A DNA stretch of 64,000 nucleotides from Methyloferula stellata AR4 (GCF_000385335.1 NZ_ARWA01000001.1:1-64000), one strand, 5' to 3'. Positions 27,069 to 40,214 are shown, counted from the stretch's first letter. Made by a program: numbers and translations. Notes: generated from the letters alone by a model not told the origin.

Positions 27069-27154
27069 CGTCATTGCGAGAAACAGAGTGACGAAGCAAT
27101 CCAGGCGAGGCTGAAACTATGTCTCTGGATTGCTTCGCTACGCTCGCAATGACG
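27069..27154. repeat. Dispersed palindromic repeat (family C)
   Basis: Bounded by CGTCATTGCGAG and its complement CTCGCAATGACG, with internal GAAGCAATCCAG / CTGGATTGCTTC. This long imperfect palindrome sits between convergent genes. The same wording is frequent in proteobacterial intergenic DNA. It may double as a terminator, although no T-tract follows. Confidence 0.8.
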
Positions 27155-27176
27155 ATTAAATAATTGAGGCCGTACC

Positions 27177-28274
27177 CTAAAACAGCGCGAGCACGCCGGT
27201 ATAGCCATAGATGCGATCGCCGGCGATCTCGCCATTGGCATAAAAGCCGATCATCGGAATATCGCCCAGGATAGACTGCACGAGTTCGACTTCCTCGGCC
27301 GCCGACTCGAACATGTTCGGCCCGCGCGCGCAGCAGGAAACGTAAAGCGCGCCGCGCGGCGTGCTTGTTCGTGCATGAAGCTTCTGCACCATGGCCGTCA
27401 GATCTTTCGTTGCCGCATCGCGATTGCGGCGGCAGAAGAAGAGCTTCTGCCCGACTTCGACATTATCGGCGACGGCGACATAGCCGCGCTCCGTATCGAT
27501 GCCCGCGATATTGCGCACGACATAATCGCCGGTGTCGCTTTGCGGCACCGGAAGCCCGACATGTAAGGCCTGCAAAAGCACGCGCAAATCGGCGTCCTGC
27601 GCGGCGGAAAGATCGTTGAGCAGCGCCTGCAAGGCCGGTTCGCCGTCGATCGTCGCGACCAGGCCTTCGTAAGTCTCGGTGATTGTGCGGATTGGTCCGA
27701 TCGCGCTGCAGCCTTGCGAAATGCCGATCGACACGGGAATCGCCGGGCTCAAGAGAAGCCCGGAAATACCGCCGGTCGTAATCTGGTCCGCGACCTGATC
27801 GTAGAGCTTCGTGCGCGAGGCCGTGAGGCCACCAAGCAGATAGGCCTGCGAGGCGGAGCCTAAGGATTTCAAGAGCTCGTCGAATTGGCGGTTGCGCGGA
27901 TCGACATGTACGATCGCCGTCGCCATCCCGAACACATCCTCAGCAAAAGGCTTCGACGGCACGCCGCTGTAAAGCTGATAGGCGGTTTCCGGCCACGTGG
28001 AGATCATCGCCGCGACAGCCGGCTCGTTATAGGTGGCGCTGCGTCCGGCGATCACGCCGAAGCCGACGGTGCCGACCCAATGTTCGACTCCGGTTTTGGC
28101 ACGCAACTTATCGACGACGCTGGCGAGATCGGACTTCAGCCGGTCGGTCACATAGACGAAACCGAGCGAGCCGCCGCTGCCCTGCGCCATCAGATCGTCG
28201 GCGACTTTATCGGTTGCCCGCAGCGCGTCATCGTCGATAGCAAGCGCCGTTCGAAAGGCTTCAGCCGATCCCAT
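27177..28274 (-). CDS. FIST-domain sensory protein
   Basis: A 365-residue protein with an N-terminal FIST domain (about residues 25-215) and a FIST C-terminal domain (about 225-355). The latter has the typical ALYVSCCARGPNMF and IPMIGFYANGEIAG segments. FIST domains sense small ligands, probably amino acids, and in other bacteria they are fused to or encoded near signalling proteins. This one is stand-alone and cytoplasmic. GGAG precedes the ATG at 28274. Confidence 0.88.
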   Translation of the reverse strand: MGSAEAFRTALAIDDDALRATDKVADDLMAQGSGGSLGFVYVTDRLKSDLASVVDKLRAKTGVEHWVGTVGFGVIAGRSATYNEPAVAAMISTWPETAYQLYSGVPSKPFAEDVFGMATAIVHVDPRNRQFDELLKSLGSASQAYLLGGLTASRTKLYDQVADQITTGGISGLLLSPAIPVSIGISQGCSAIGPIRTITETYEGLVATIDGEPALQALLNDLSAAQDADLRVLLQALHVGLPVPQSDTGDYVVRNIAGIDTERGYVAVADNVEVGQKLFFCRRNRDAATKDLTAMVQKLHARTSTPRGALYVSCCARGPNMFESAAEEVELVQSILGDIPMIGFYANGEIAGDRIYGYTGVLALF

Positions 28275-28383
28275 GATGCTTCTCCGCATTCGCCAGAGTG
28301 CTTATGATCGCACTCATACGAAAGAAGAGCAATGTAAATGCCAAGATGAGCGCATGAACCTTAGCCACGCGCTGCGCAAATTT

Positions 28384-30195
28384 TCAGCCTTCGATTTCTT
28401 CCCGCAAGATTTCAAGCGCAAGCCATTCCTCTTCAGCTTGCGCGAGATCGGCTTCGGCTTTGGCAAAAGCGGCGGAAGCTGCCGCAAACTTCGCCGGATC
28501 GCGATTATAAAGCTCATGATCTGCGAGAACTGTTTGCAGCCGTGCCTGCAATACGCGCAATTCCTCCATACGCTTCGGCAAGGTTTCGAGCGCGTGCTTT
28601 TCCTTGAACGACAATTTCTTCTTGGCTTCTGGCGCGCCAGCCGGCACCGCCGCGACCTCGCGCTTTTTCTTCTCAGTGGGCGCGGATGAACCTGCCGCCT
28701 CAACCCCGGCGCCGCGCTGGCGCACCATATCCGAATAGCCGCCGGCATATTCGACCCAGCGTCCCTGCCCTTCCGAGACAAGAACGGACGACGCCACGCG
28801 GTCGAGAAAATCGCGATCGTGACTGACGAGGATCAAAGTGCCGGGATAATCCGACAGCATTTCCTGCAAGAGATCCAGCGTCTCGAGATCGAGATCATTC
28901 GTCGGTTCGTCGAGCACCAGAAGATTGGAGGTGCGCGACAAGGCCCGCGCGAGCATCAACCGTCCGCGTTCGCCGCCGGACAGGCGCTCGATCGGCGTGC
29001 GCGCCTGCTCCGGCCCGAACAGAAAATCCTTCATATAGCCGATGACGTGCTTACGCTCGCCATTGACCTCGACATAATCGCTGCCGCCGCCGGTCAGCGC
29101 ATCCTTCAAGGTGGTCTGCGGCGAAAGAGACGTGCGCTTTTGATCGAGCGTCGCCATTTCGAGATTAGCGCCAAGCCGCAGAGATCCCGAATCGGGCGCG
29201 AGGCTTCCGGTCAAAAGCGAGATCAAGGTCGTCTTGCCGGTGCCATTGGCGCCGACAACGGCGAGGCGGTCGCCGCGCAGCACGCGCGTCGAAAAATCCT
29301 TGACGATGGCACGCTCGCCAAAACTCTTGCTCAAGCCCTTGGCTTCGATGACGAGCGTGCCCGACTGCTTGCCCTCGACTGCGACGAGTTTCACATCGCC
29401 CGCCGGACCCAGATGCTCGCGATGTTCCTTGCGCAAGGTGTGCAGCCGCGCGAGGCGTTTTTGATTGCGCTTGCGCCTTGCCGTAACGCCATAGCGCAGC
29501 CAATCCTCTTCCATGGCGATGCGGCGTTCAAGCTTATGCTGTTGCGCCTCTTCTTCTTCGAGAAGCATATCGCGCCAAGCCTCGAATTCGGCAAAGCCGC
29601 GATCGAGCTGGCGCGTCTGCCCGCGATCGAGCCACACGGTCTTGCGCGACAGATTTTGTAAAAAACGCCGGTCATGGCTGATGATGACAAGCGCCGAACG
29701 CAGGCCCTTCAGCTCGCCTTCGAGCCATTCGATCGCCGGCAGATCGAGATGGTTGGTCGGCTCGTCGAGCAGCAAGATGTCCGGTTCCGGTGCAAGAACC
29801 CGCGCGAGCGCGATGCGCCGCCCTTCGCCGCCCGACAGACGCGCCGGATCCTCATCGCCTGAAAGACCCAAATCGTTCAGAAGACGCAGCGCGCGATAAT
29901 GATCGTCATTGGGCCCAAGGCCGGCTTCGACATAGGCGAGCGCCGTGGAAAAGCCCGAAAAATCCGGCTCCTGCGGCAGATACCGCAAATGCGCATCGGG
30001 CTGCAAAAAACGCACGCCGCCATCGGCCTCGATTTGACCGGCCGCGATCTTCAAAAGTGTCGATTTGCCGGAGCCGTTGCGCCCGACAAGGCACAGGCGC
30101 TCGCCCGGGCCGACCGAAAGATCGGCGCCTTCGAGCAAAGGCTTTCCGCCGAGCGTGAGCGTAATGCCTTGAAGGGAAAGAAGCGGTGGGGCCAT
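28384..30195 (-). CDS. uup: ABC-F family ATPase, Uup-like
   Basis: A 603-residue soluble protein with two ABC ATPase cassettes. The first has Walker A GRNGSGKST near residue 40 and signature LSGGEGRR; the second has GANGTGKTT and LSGGERGR. They are joined by a charged linker containing RMAMEE-like helices, and a C-terminal coiled coil (about residues 520-600) is typical of Uup, which binds DNA or ribosomes. There are no membrane segments, so it is not a transporter. ABC-F proteins act on the ribosome or in genome stability. Confidence 0.9.
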   Translation of the reverse strand: MAPPLLSLQGITLTLGGKPLLEGADLSVGPGERLCLVGRNGSGKSTLLKIAAGQIEADGGVRFLQPDAHLRYLPQEPDFSGFSTALAYVEAGLGPNDDHYRALRLLNDLGLSGDEDPARLSGGEGRRIALARVLAPEPDILLLDEPTNHLDLPAIEWLEGELKGLRSALVIISHDRRFLQNLSRKTVWLDRGQTRQLDRGFAEFEAWRDMLLEEEEAQQHKLERRIAMEEDWLRYGVTARRKRNQKRLARLHTLRKEHREHLGPAGDVKLVAVEGKQSGTLVIEAKGLSKSFGERAIVKDFSTRVLRGDRLAVVGANGTGKTTLISLLTGSLAPDSGSLRLGANLEMATLDQKRTSLSPQTTLKDALTGGGSDYVEVNGERKHVIGYMKDFLFGPEQARTPIERLSGGERGRLMLARALSRTSNLLVLDEPTNDLDLETLDLLQEMLSDYPGTLILVSHDRDFLDRVASSVLVSEGQGRWVEYAGGYSDMVRQRGAGVEAAGSSAPTEKKKREVAAVPAGAPEAKKKLSFKEKHALETLPKRMEELRVLQARLQTVLADHELYNRDPAKFAAASAAFAKAEADLAQAEEEWLALEILREEIEG

Positions 30196-30429
30196 GGCCT
30201 TCGATATGGGTCATAATCGGGCAAATTCATAGCATTTCCGGCGGCGCCCCTCACGCCGCGATGTCGCGCCCTGAACTTGGCCTGGGGCTTTCCCGCAGAA
30301 GCAGGTCAACTTCATGTAATCTTCGTAATGGCGGTAACGAAACGGCACAGGCCTGCGTATGTCTTCATGCGGGAGTGACGTCGAGCCGGATCAATCCCAA
30401 GGACCGGGCCGACCCTAAGGAGACGACAT

Positions 30430-30927
30430 ATGCTAAATCGCAGACATCTTCTTCATGCCGGCCTTATTGGCGGATTTGCCACGATTATAATCGGCCGGCT
30501 AGGCCTTGCCCGTGCCGCCGAGGCGGCTAAGACCTATGAGGTCACGCACACCGATGCGGAGTGGCAGACGTTGCTCTCGCCCGATCAATATACGGTTCTC
30601 CGGCACGAGGGGACCGAACGGCCCTTCACAAGCCCGCTTCTGCATGAAAAACGCGCCGGGAACTTCGCCTGCGCCGGCTGCGACCTGCCGCTCTTTTCGT
30701 CGAAGACGAAATATGACAGCGGCACCGGCTGGCCGAGCTTTTGGACGCCTCTCGATAAGGCGGTAGACGAGACGCAGGACAATTCCTACGGCATGGCACG
30801 GACCGCCGTCTCATGCCGGCGTTGCGGCGGCCATCTTGGCCATGTTTTCAACGACGGACCGAAGCCGACCGGGCTTCGCTACTGCATGAATGGCGTCGCC
30901 ATGAAATTCGTCCCCGAGGCCGCCTAG
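30430..30927 (+). CDS. msrB: Exported peptide methionine-(R)-sulfoxide reductase
   Basis: A 165-residue MsrB with an N-terminal export signal carrying a twin arginine (NRRHLLHAG, residues 3-11; hydrophobic to residue 30). Structural zinc Cys81/84 (CAGC) and Cys129/132 (CRRC) and catalytic Cys152 (RYCMNG) are present, as is SGTGWPSFW. It reduces the R-epimer of methionine sulfoxide. It begins an operon with a DipZ-type electron carrier and an exported MsrA, so the enzyme is expected in the periplasm. Most MsrB proteins are cytoplasmic. Confidence 0.93.
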   Translation: MLNRRHLLHAGLIGGFATIIIGRLGLARAAEAAKTYEVTHTDAEWQTLLSPDQYTVLRHEGTERPFTSPLLHEKRAGNFACAGCDLPLFSSKTKYDSGTGWPSFWTPLDKAVDETQDNSYGMARTAVSCRRCGGHLGHVFNDGPKPTGLRYCMNGVAMKFVPEAA

Positions 30928-30948
30928 CGCGGGGATGAGGGGCACACG

Positions 30949-32778
30949 ATGATCCTGTTTATCATCTCCTATCTCGGCGGGGTGCTGACCATCCTCAGCC
31001 CCTGCATCCTGCCGGTGCTGCCCTTCATTTTCGCGCGCGCCGATCAGCCATTCGTGAAGAATGGTCTGCCGCTCCTCATCGGAATGGCCATCACTTTCGC
31101 GGGTGTCGCAACGCTCGCCGCCATCGGCGGCGGATGGGCGGTGCAAGCCAATCAATACGGACGCTTCGCAGCACTCGCGCTTCTGGCTTTTTTCGGCATC
31201 ACGCTGCTCTTTCCCGAACTTGCAGACCGGCTGACGCGCCCGCTGGTCGCGATCGGCGCAAAGCTCTCTCAATCCGCCGATGACCAGGCGCAGACGGGTT
31301 CGTCCTTCGCCTCGTCGTTTTTGCTCGGCATTGCGACGGGCCTGCTTTGGGCGCCTTGCGCCGGACCTATTCTCGGCCTCGTTCTGACCGGCGCGGCGCT
31401 CCAGGGCGCGAGCGTGCAGACGTCGCTTCTGCTTCTTGCTTATGCCGCCGGAGCGGCGACCTCCCTCGGCCTCGCGCTTCTCATCGGCGGACGGGTCTTC
31501 GCCGCGATGAAGCGATCGCTTGGCGCCGGCGAATGGATCAGGCGCGGTCTCGGGGCCGCCGTTCTTATCGGCGTCGCGGCCATAGCGCTCGGCTTCGACA
31601 CCGGCCTGCTGACCCGGATTTCGCAGACGCAAACAGCGTCGCTCGAACAGGCTTTGGTCGATAAAGCACAGCCGAAGACACCTGATGCACCATCCTCGTC
31701 TGTCGTGATGAGCGGCGATCACGATGGCAAGATGACCGGCGGCAATGTCATGACCGGCGGCCCCGGCATGATGATGGCCGCGAAGCCCGAAATGACGGCC
31801 GCATCGAGCCTTCCCGTCGAAGGGCAATTCCCTTCGCTCGCGGGCGCAGTCGAATGGCTGAATTCGCCGCCGCTCACGGTGGAAGGCTTGCGCGGCAAGG
31901 TCGTGCTGATCGATTTCTGGACTTATTCCTGCATCAATTGCCTGCGCGCGATTCCTTACGTCGAGGCCTGGGCCGAAAAATATAAGGATCAAGGTCTCGT
32001 CGTCATCGGCGTTCATGCGCCGGAATTCGCCTTCGAGAAGAATATCGACAATGTCCGGCACGCCGTGCAGGACCTGAAGATCACCTATCCGGTCGCAATC
32101 GACAATGATTATGCGATCTGGCGCGCCTTCCATAACCAATATTGGCCGGCGCATTATTTCATCGATGCGCAAGGCCGCATCCGCCATCATCATTTTGGCG
32201 AAGGCGACTATGACGAGTCGGAGAAGATCATTCAGCAGCTTCTCGCCGAGGCGGGCAGCGCCGCGGTGCCGAGCGGCATTGTAACGGTGCATGCAAGCGG
32301 CGCCGAAGCCGCCGCCGATATGGCCGATGTGAAATCGCCCGAAACCTATGTCGGCTACGAGCGCGCCGAGAATTTCGCATCGCCCGGCGGCGACGTGCGA
32401 GACGCGTCGCATGTCTATGCTCTGCCCGAAAAGCTCGCATTGAACCATTGGGGCCTCGCGGGCGACTGGACGATCGAAGGCGAGCGCGCCGTTCTCAACG
32501 CAGCGCCGGGATCGATCGCCTATGATTTCCACGCCCGCGATCTTCATCTCGTGCTGGGCCCGGCCGCCGATGGCAAGCCCGTACGGTTTCGCATCTCGAT
32601 CGATGGCCATGCACCCGACGGCGCGCAAGGCGTCGATGTCGATGCAGAGGGTAATGGCACGGTGACCGGGCAGCGTCTCTACCAATTGGTCAGACAGAGC
32701 GGGCCAATCGCGGATCACGTCTTCAAGATCGAGTTTCTCGATCCGGGCGTGCAGGCATTCGCATTTACGTTTGGATGA
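30949..32778 (+). CDS. DipZ-like CcdA-thioredoxin fusion, transmembrane electron carrier
   Basis: A 609-residue protein in three parts. A CcdA-type membrane domain (residues 1-225) has redox Cys19 (SPCILPV) and Cys137 (WAPCAGP). A Met/Gly-rich linker follows (about 230-285), then a periplasmic TlpA-like domain with Cys328-x-x-Cys331 (SCINC), then a beta-rich C-terminal domain (about 450-609). Proteins of this layout (DipZ) carry electrons from cytoplasmic thioredoxin to periplasmic partners. It lies 21 bases after msrB and 34 bases before the msrA start, so it probably reduces both enzymes. Confidence 0.92.
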   Translation: MILFIISYLGGVLTILSPCILPVLPFIFARADQPFVKNGLPLLIGMAITFAGVATLAAIGGGWAVQANQYGRFAALALLAFFGITLLFPELADRLTRPLVAIGAKLSQSADDQAQTGSSFASSFLLGIATGLLWAPCAGPILGLVLTGAALQGASVQTSLLLLAYAAGAATSLGLALLIGGRVFAAMKRSLGAGEWIRRGLGAAVLIGVAAIALGFDTGLLTRISQTQTASLEQALVDKAQPKTPDAPSSSVVMSGDHDGKMTGGNVMTGGPGMMMAAKPEMTAASSLPVEGQFPSLAGAVEWLNSPPLTVEGLRGKVVLIDFWTYSCINCLRAIPYVEAWAEKYKDQGLVVIGVHAPEFAFEKNIDNVRHAVQDLKITYPVAIDNDYAIWRAFHNQYWPAHYFIDAQGRIRHHHFGEGDYDESEKIIQQLLAEAGSAAVPSGIVTVHASGAEAAADMADVKSPETYVGYERAENFASPGGDVRDASHVYALPEKLALNHWGLAGDWTIEGERAVLNAAPGSIAYDFHARDLHLVLGPAADGKPVRFRISIDGHAPDGAQGVDVDAEGNGTVTGQRLYQLVRQSGPIADHVFKIEFLDPGVQAFAFTFG

Positions 32779-32812
32779 ATCCTCTTCAACGGCTGTCGCA
32801 AAGGAGATCCCC

Positions 32813-33544
32813 ATGAGCCTTCGTCAGATCATATCCACTCATCGTCTTGCCGGTTGGGTGAGCGGAAGCTTGCTTGCGCTCGGCGCAACCTTCGCGCTGG
32901 TGGCGCATGGCACCGCCGAGACGGCGGTTGCGATCCCTGCCCCCGCCATGGATGAGCCCGCGCCATCCGGCGCGACCTCTGAGACGGCTGTCTTGTCCGG
33001 CGGATGTTTCTGGGGCGTCCAGGCCGTATTCCAACACGTGAAGGGTGTCCACCGCGTCGTCTCCGGCTATTCGGGCGGCGCGAAGGATACGGCGTCCTAT
33101 CAGCAGGTCAGCACGGGCCGCACCGGTCATGCGGAATCGGTCGAAGTCACCTTCGACCCGCGCCTCGTCAGCTATGGCACGATCCTGCAGGTTTATTTTT
33201 CGGTGGCGCATAATCCGACCGAACTCAATCGACAGGGGCCGGATACCGGAACCCAATATCGCTCGGCAGTCTTCGCGGCGAATGACGCGCAGAAAGAGGT
33301 CGCCGAAGCCTATGTCGCGCAGCTCGATAAGGCAGGAGTCTTCGCGCATCCGATCGTGACGAAGATCAGTCCGCTCACAGCCTTCTATCCGGCCGAGGAT
33401 TATCATCAGGATTACGCCACGCGGCATCCCGAGAATCCCTATATCGCCTTTAATGATCTGCCGAAGGTCGATAATTTGAGCCGGCTGTTTCCGGCACTTT
33501 ACACGCCGAAAGCCAAATTGGTCTCAGCGGGAACGACGAACTAG
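32813..33544 (+). CDS. msrA: Exported peptide methionine-(S)-sulfoxide reductase
   Basis: A 243-residue MsrA with an N-terminal hydrophobic signal (about residues 11-35) and an Ala/Pro-rich spacer before the catalytic domain, where Cys65 lies in GGCFWG. The family segments SGYSGG, GHAESVEV, NPTELNRQGPD and TQYRS follow. It reduces the S-epimer of methionine sulfoxide. AGGAG precedes the ATG at 32813. Together with exported MsrB and DipZ it covers both epimers in the envelope. Confidence 0.93.
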   Translation: MSLRQIISTHRLAGWVSGSLLALGATFALVAHGTAETAVAIPAPAMDEPAPSGATSETAVLSGGCFWGVQAVFQHVKGVHRVVSGYSGGAKDTASYQQVSTGRTGHAESVEVTFDPRLVSYGTILQVYFSVAHNPTELNRQGPDTGTQYRSAVFAANDAQKEVAEAYVAQLDKAGVFAHPIVTKISPLTAFYPAEDYHQDYATRHPENPYIAFNDLPKVDNLSRLFPALYTPKAKLVSAGTTN

Positions 33545-33578
33545 AGCCTCGGAATAGAAGAGGCGGAAAGCGCGGCGC

Positions 33579-33980
33579 TTAGATGCCGAGCGCAGCCTTC
33601 AATTCGAGCAGATGATCGCGCTTCTCGACCGCGAGCCGGCGCGTCTCATCGGTTTGGGCCGCGGCGACTTCGCCTTCCGCCGCCTTGATATCGGCGCTGA
33701 ACTCCGCAGCGTCGAGTTCTTCGAGCGGCACTGCATATTCGGCAAGAATCGTGAGACCATGCGGAGCGACGTCGGCGAAGCCGCCGCGCACGAAAAGCTT
33801 CGTCTTCGACCCCGGCACGCCTTCAACCGAAACGACGCCGGGCTTCAAGGTCGACATCAAAGGCGCATGGCTCTTCAAGACCGTGAACTCGCCTTCGAGG
33901 CCGGGCACGGTGACGGCTTCGACGTCGCCCGCAAAAATCAATTTTTCAGGCGAGACGAGTTCGAAATGAAATGCCGGCAT
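33579..33980 (-). CDS. atpC: ATP synthase epsilon subunit
   Basis: A 133-residue protein with the N-terminal beta-sandwich ([43 protein letters not shown]) and a C-terminal two-helix hairpin. It is part of the F1 central stalk that couples proton flow to catalysis and can inhibit ATP hydrolysis. The ATG at 33980 has AGAGAG upstream. It is the last gene of atpHAGDC, separated from atpD by palindromic repeat B. Confidence 0.95.
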   Translation of the reverse strand: MPAFHFELVSPEKLIFAGDVEAVTVPGLEGEFTVLKSHAPLMSTLKPGVVSVEGVPGSKTKLFVRGGFADVAPHGLTILAEYAVPLEELDAAEFSADIKAAEGEVAAAQTDETRRLAVEKRDHLLELKAALGI

Positions 33981-33999
33981 AATGCGCTCTCTGGAACAA

Positions 34000-34124
34000 C
34001 CCTCTCCCATAGGGAGAGGGTGGCTGGCAAAGCCAGCCGGGTGAGGGGTTACTCGGCCAATGAGAGATCGTAACCCCTCATCCGGCCCAACTACGTTGGG
34101 CCACCTTCTCCCACAGGGAGAAGG
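34000..34124. repeat. Dispersed palindromic repeat pair (family B, copy 2) inside the atp operon
   Basis: Left unit CCCTCTCCCATAGGGAGAGG with inner stem GGCTGGCAAAGCCAGCC and flank GGGTGAGGGGTTAC. Right unit inverted: GTAACCCCTCATCC with inner stem GGCCCAACTACGTTGGGCC and CTTCTCCCACAGGGAGAAGG. It fills almost the whole atpD-atpC gap. Confidence 0.88.
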
Positions 34125-34134
34125 TTAACCGCGA

Positions 34135-35760
<1,626 letters not shown>

Positions 35761-35767
35761 ACTTTAA

Positions 35768-36640
35768 TTACAGCGCTTCCGCGCCGGAGATGATTTCGAT
35801 CAGTTCCTTGGTAATCATCGCCTGACGGGAGCGGTTATATTTCAATGTCTGCTTCTTGATCATTTCGCCGGCATTGCGCGTCGCATTGTCCATCGCGGCC
35901 ATGCGGGCACCTTGCTCAGACGCGGCATTTTCAAGCAAGGCGCGAAACACCTGCACCGAAATATTGCGCGGCAGAAGCGTCGACAGGATCGCTTCTTCGT
36001 CGGGCTCATATTCATAGACGGCATGTGGTCCATGCGTGCCCTTGGCCGTCTCGAATTCCGCCGGAATGAGCTGCAACGCCGTCGGGATCTGCAATATCAC
36101 CGAACGGAAGCGTGAGAAGAACAGCGTGCAGACGTCGAATTCGCCCTCATTGAACATGGCGATAATCTTGCGCCCGATCACGTCCGCGTCGCTAAAGCCG
36201 AGATAGCGGACGCCGCGCAAGTCGATCAGGTCGATGATCTGCTTTTCGAATTGACGCTTGAGCTGATCGTGACCCTTCTTACCGACGCACAGGATCTTGA
36301 CCGTCTTGCCCTGCGCCATCAAAGCGAGAGCTTTGTCGCGCGCAAGCCGCACGATGGAGGAATTGAAGGCGCCGCACAGACCACGTTCGGCCGTGCAGAC
36401 CACGAGCAATTGAACATTGTCGCGGCCAGTGCCACCGAGCAGCAACGGCTTGCTGCCGCTGAGTCCGGAGGAAAGGCTCGCCAAAACCTTTTCCATGCGC
36501 TCCGCATAGGGCCGCGCGGCCTCGGCCGCGAGCTGCGCGCGGCGCAGTTTTGCCGCCGCGACCATTTGCATGGCCTTGGTGATTTTCTGCGTCGCCTTGA
36601 CGGAGGCGATGCGGTTTCGCAGGTCCTTTAGCGAGGGCAT
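35768..36640 (-). CDS. atpG: ATP synthase gamma subunit
   Basis: A 290-residue protein forming the rotating central shaft. The N-terminal helix ([28 protein letters not shown] in outline) and the C-terminal helix ([15 protein letters not shown] ... [16 protein letters not shown]) make the coiled coil inserted into the hexamer; [11 protein letters not shown] lies in the globular domain. It is encoded between atpA and atpD, as usual. Confidence 0.97.
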   Translation of the reverse strand: MPSLKDLRNRIASVKATQKITKAMQMVAAAKLRRAQLAAEAARPYAERMEKVLASLSSGLSGSKPLLLGGTGRDNVQLLVVCTAERGLCGAFNSSIVRLARDKALALMAQGKTVKILCVGKKGHDQLKRQFEKQIIDLIDLRGVRYLGFSDADVIGRKIIAMFNEGEFDVCTLFFSRFRSVILQIPTALQLIPAEFETAKGTHGPHAVYEYEPDEEAILSTLLPRNISVQVFRALLENAASEQGARMAAMDNATRNAGEMIKKQTLKYNRSRQAMITKELIEIISGAEAL

Positions 36641-36681
36641 GGCTTATCCAATCGGATCGATCGTCGCTGCGGTTGAATGGC

Positions 36682-38210
<1,529 letters not shown>

Positions 38211-38211
<1 letters not shown>

Positions 38212-38774
38212 CAGCCGACCTCTTTCATACGTGTGCGGATCGAATTGAGTTTGGTTTTGAGCGAGCCATCGACCATCCGCGAGCCCAGTTTGACGACAAT
38301 GCCGCCGAGGATCGCAGGATCGACTTTGACTTCGATTTCAACGGTCTTGCCGCCGGAGGCCTGGCCCAAGGCTTCCTTGAGCGCGGCGACATACTCGTCC
38401 TTCAAGGGCTCAGCGACCGTCACCTCGGCACGGATCACGCCTTTCTTGGCGTCGGCGAGGATGTTGAAGTCGCGGATCATATCCTGGACGGCGAAGAGCC
38501 TGCGCTTTGCGGCGACAAGCTTCAAGAAATTCGCGGCAACCCCTGCGATGCCCGCCTGAAGCGCGATGGCACCCAGCGCCTTGACCTGTTCGTCGGCCGT
38601 AAAAGCCGGGCTTTTGATGAAGCGCTGCAGATCTTCGCTGGTATTGACCAGATAGGTGAAATTATGGAGGTCGGCTGCGACTTGATCGGTGAGCGAGGAC
38701 TCCTGCGCCAGCTCAAAGAGCGCCTGCGCATAACGTCCTGTCATGCCCGAAACGAGTGTTTGTTCTTGTGCCAA
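38211..38774 (-). CDS. atpH: ATP synthase delta subunit
   Basis: A 187-residue protein of the peripheral stalk linking F1 to the b subunits. The N-terminal helical domain starts [14 protein letters not shown], and the C-terminal domain includes the conserved [30 protein letters not shown] at 38774 is taken as start because it gives the usual family length and a GGGGG stretch lies 8 bases upstream. ATG at 38744 is an alternative. It is the first gene of the operon. Confidence 0.93.
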
Positions 38775-39679
38775 CGCGTGAACCCCCGACCTTGCGCCTT
38801 CACGCCCGGCTCAAAGGATCCAAATTCCTACGGCTTTTGCCGCAAAACCTCGAAGCCCAGGCTGTCGTGAAAACGGGAGAGACGTATCCAAACACATCCT
38901 CCCAAAGGCGAGGGTCCCCTAACATATGACATTTTCGTGCGCAACCCTAAGCTCAACCGGCGCGGCAGCATGGCGCGCATTTCGAACGCGGCGCGCGTCG
39001 CCTCTTTCATGCAAACCGATTCAATCGTGCCCGAAGCCGCGCCAGCCTCCACGAAAAAGGCATGGGATCGCCTAAAGCCCGTGCAGGAATAAGCCGAACT
39101 CAAAGACCGTTGCGCATGACTTCGGCAGCTTCGCATTGGCAGCCTGCAAAATGGCGCCACACGAAACAAATGTCGTGCGATCGACGATCGCGCAAATAAG
39201 CTACGTCTCGAGATTGCATTCTGCGCGGGACGCCGGCGGACACATCCTGCCGAATCCAGGCAATCCAGGCGCGCGAAACATCTCAGCCACAGGGACCCAG
39301 AAAAACGCGCCAGAAGTGGACTCTTCGACTTAGGCACGTTCCTGGAGCCCGCTTCGCCGTGATACGATTATTGCCTAACCCGGCTAACATGCACCGCACT
39401 TGGGTCGGGACCGAAAGCTGCCGGCTATTTAACAGAATAGCGACGTAAAATAGGACGTCTTGCAGCAGTGTCGCATTATGGGTCAGATAAAGCTTGAACA
39501 TGAGGGTAAAACGGGGACTCGCCGCATTCCCGCCATCAAGCAACGGTTAACCATGAGAGCGATTGCCTCAAATACAACGCTTGTTGTGAAGTTTCGATCA
39601 AGGTTGACGGAACCCTCGCTTAACCATCGGTCCCTTAGGACTAGGACACGTCCGCTGTCATGTGTGAAGGAGTAAGGGT
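38775..39679. other. 905-base intergenic region upstream of atpH and pal
   Basis: No convincing gene was found. The promoters for the atp operon (minus) and for pal (plus) must lie here. A 40-codon frame at 38970-39092 (MARISNAARVAS at the start) has coding-like third positions but no ribosome-binding site. The last 250 bases before pal are AT-richer. In other Rhizobiales tolB would be expected directly upstream of pal; no trace of it is visible. Confidence 0.5.
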
Positions 39680-40168
39680 ATGAGGCTTTCCAGCCAGACA
39701 GGTGGCTTCAAGCTTGTCGCCGCATTGGTTATTGCTCTGGCGATGGGCGCTTGCGCCAAGAATGCCGAAGATCCCAATGCCGCCTATGGCGCGGCCTCCC
39801 CCGGCAGCCCGCAGGATTTCGCCACCAATGTCGGTGACCGCGTCTTCTTCGAGAGCGATTCCACCGAGCTGAGCTCCACGGCTCAGGCCACGCTCGACAA
39901 GCAGGCCCGCTGGCTGACGCAATATGCCCGTTATAGCTTCACGATCGAAGGCCATGCCGACGAACGCGGCACGCGCGAATATAATTTCGCGCTGGGCGCC
40001 CGCCGCGCCGAGGCCACCAAGAGCTATCTGATCGCACGCGGCATCCCGGCCTCGCGCATCCGCACGATCAGCTACGGAAAAGAACGCCCGGTCGCGGTCT
40101 GCAACGATATTTCCTGCTGGTCGCAAAACCGCCGCGCCGTGACGGTGCTCGGCGGCAACCAATCCTGA
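39680..40168 (+). CDS. pal: Peptidoglycan-associated outer-membrane lipoprotein Pal
   Basis: A 162-residue lipoprotein. The signal peptide ends in the lipobox AMGAC (lipidated Cys25). The OmpA-like domain (about residues 50-160) binds peptidoglycan through FTIEGHADERGTREYN and LGARRAEATKSYL. Pal anchors the outer membrane and works with TolQRAB in envelope constriction. GAAGGAG lies before the ATG. It is followed by a strong terminator and is not next to tolB or cpoB, unlike the usual order. Confidence 0.96.
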   Translation: MRLSSQTGGFKLVAALVIALAMGACAKNAEDPNAAYGAASPGSPQDFATNVGDRVFFESDSTELSSTAQATLDKQARWLTQYARYSFTIEGHADERGTREYNFALGARRAEATKSYLIARGIPASRIRTISYGKERPVAVCNDISCWSQNRRAVTVLGGNQS

Positions 40169-40214
40169 CACAAGCGGGTAACGTCCCGCTTTCCTCCCAG
40201 GCCAGGATAGACCT

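Noticed and set aside
30811-32814. Minus-strand frame of 667 codons
   Set aside because: Antisense to dipZ, with low-complexity charged sequence and no recognisable family.
38828-39337. Minus-strand frame of 169 codons upstream of atpH
   Set aside because: Ser/Arg/Cys-rich translation with no family, no ribosome-binding site and poor third-position bias.
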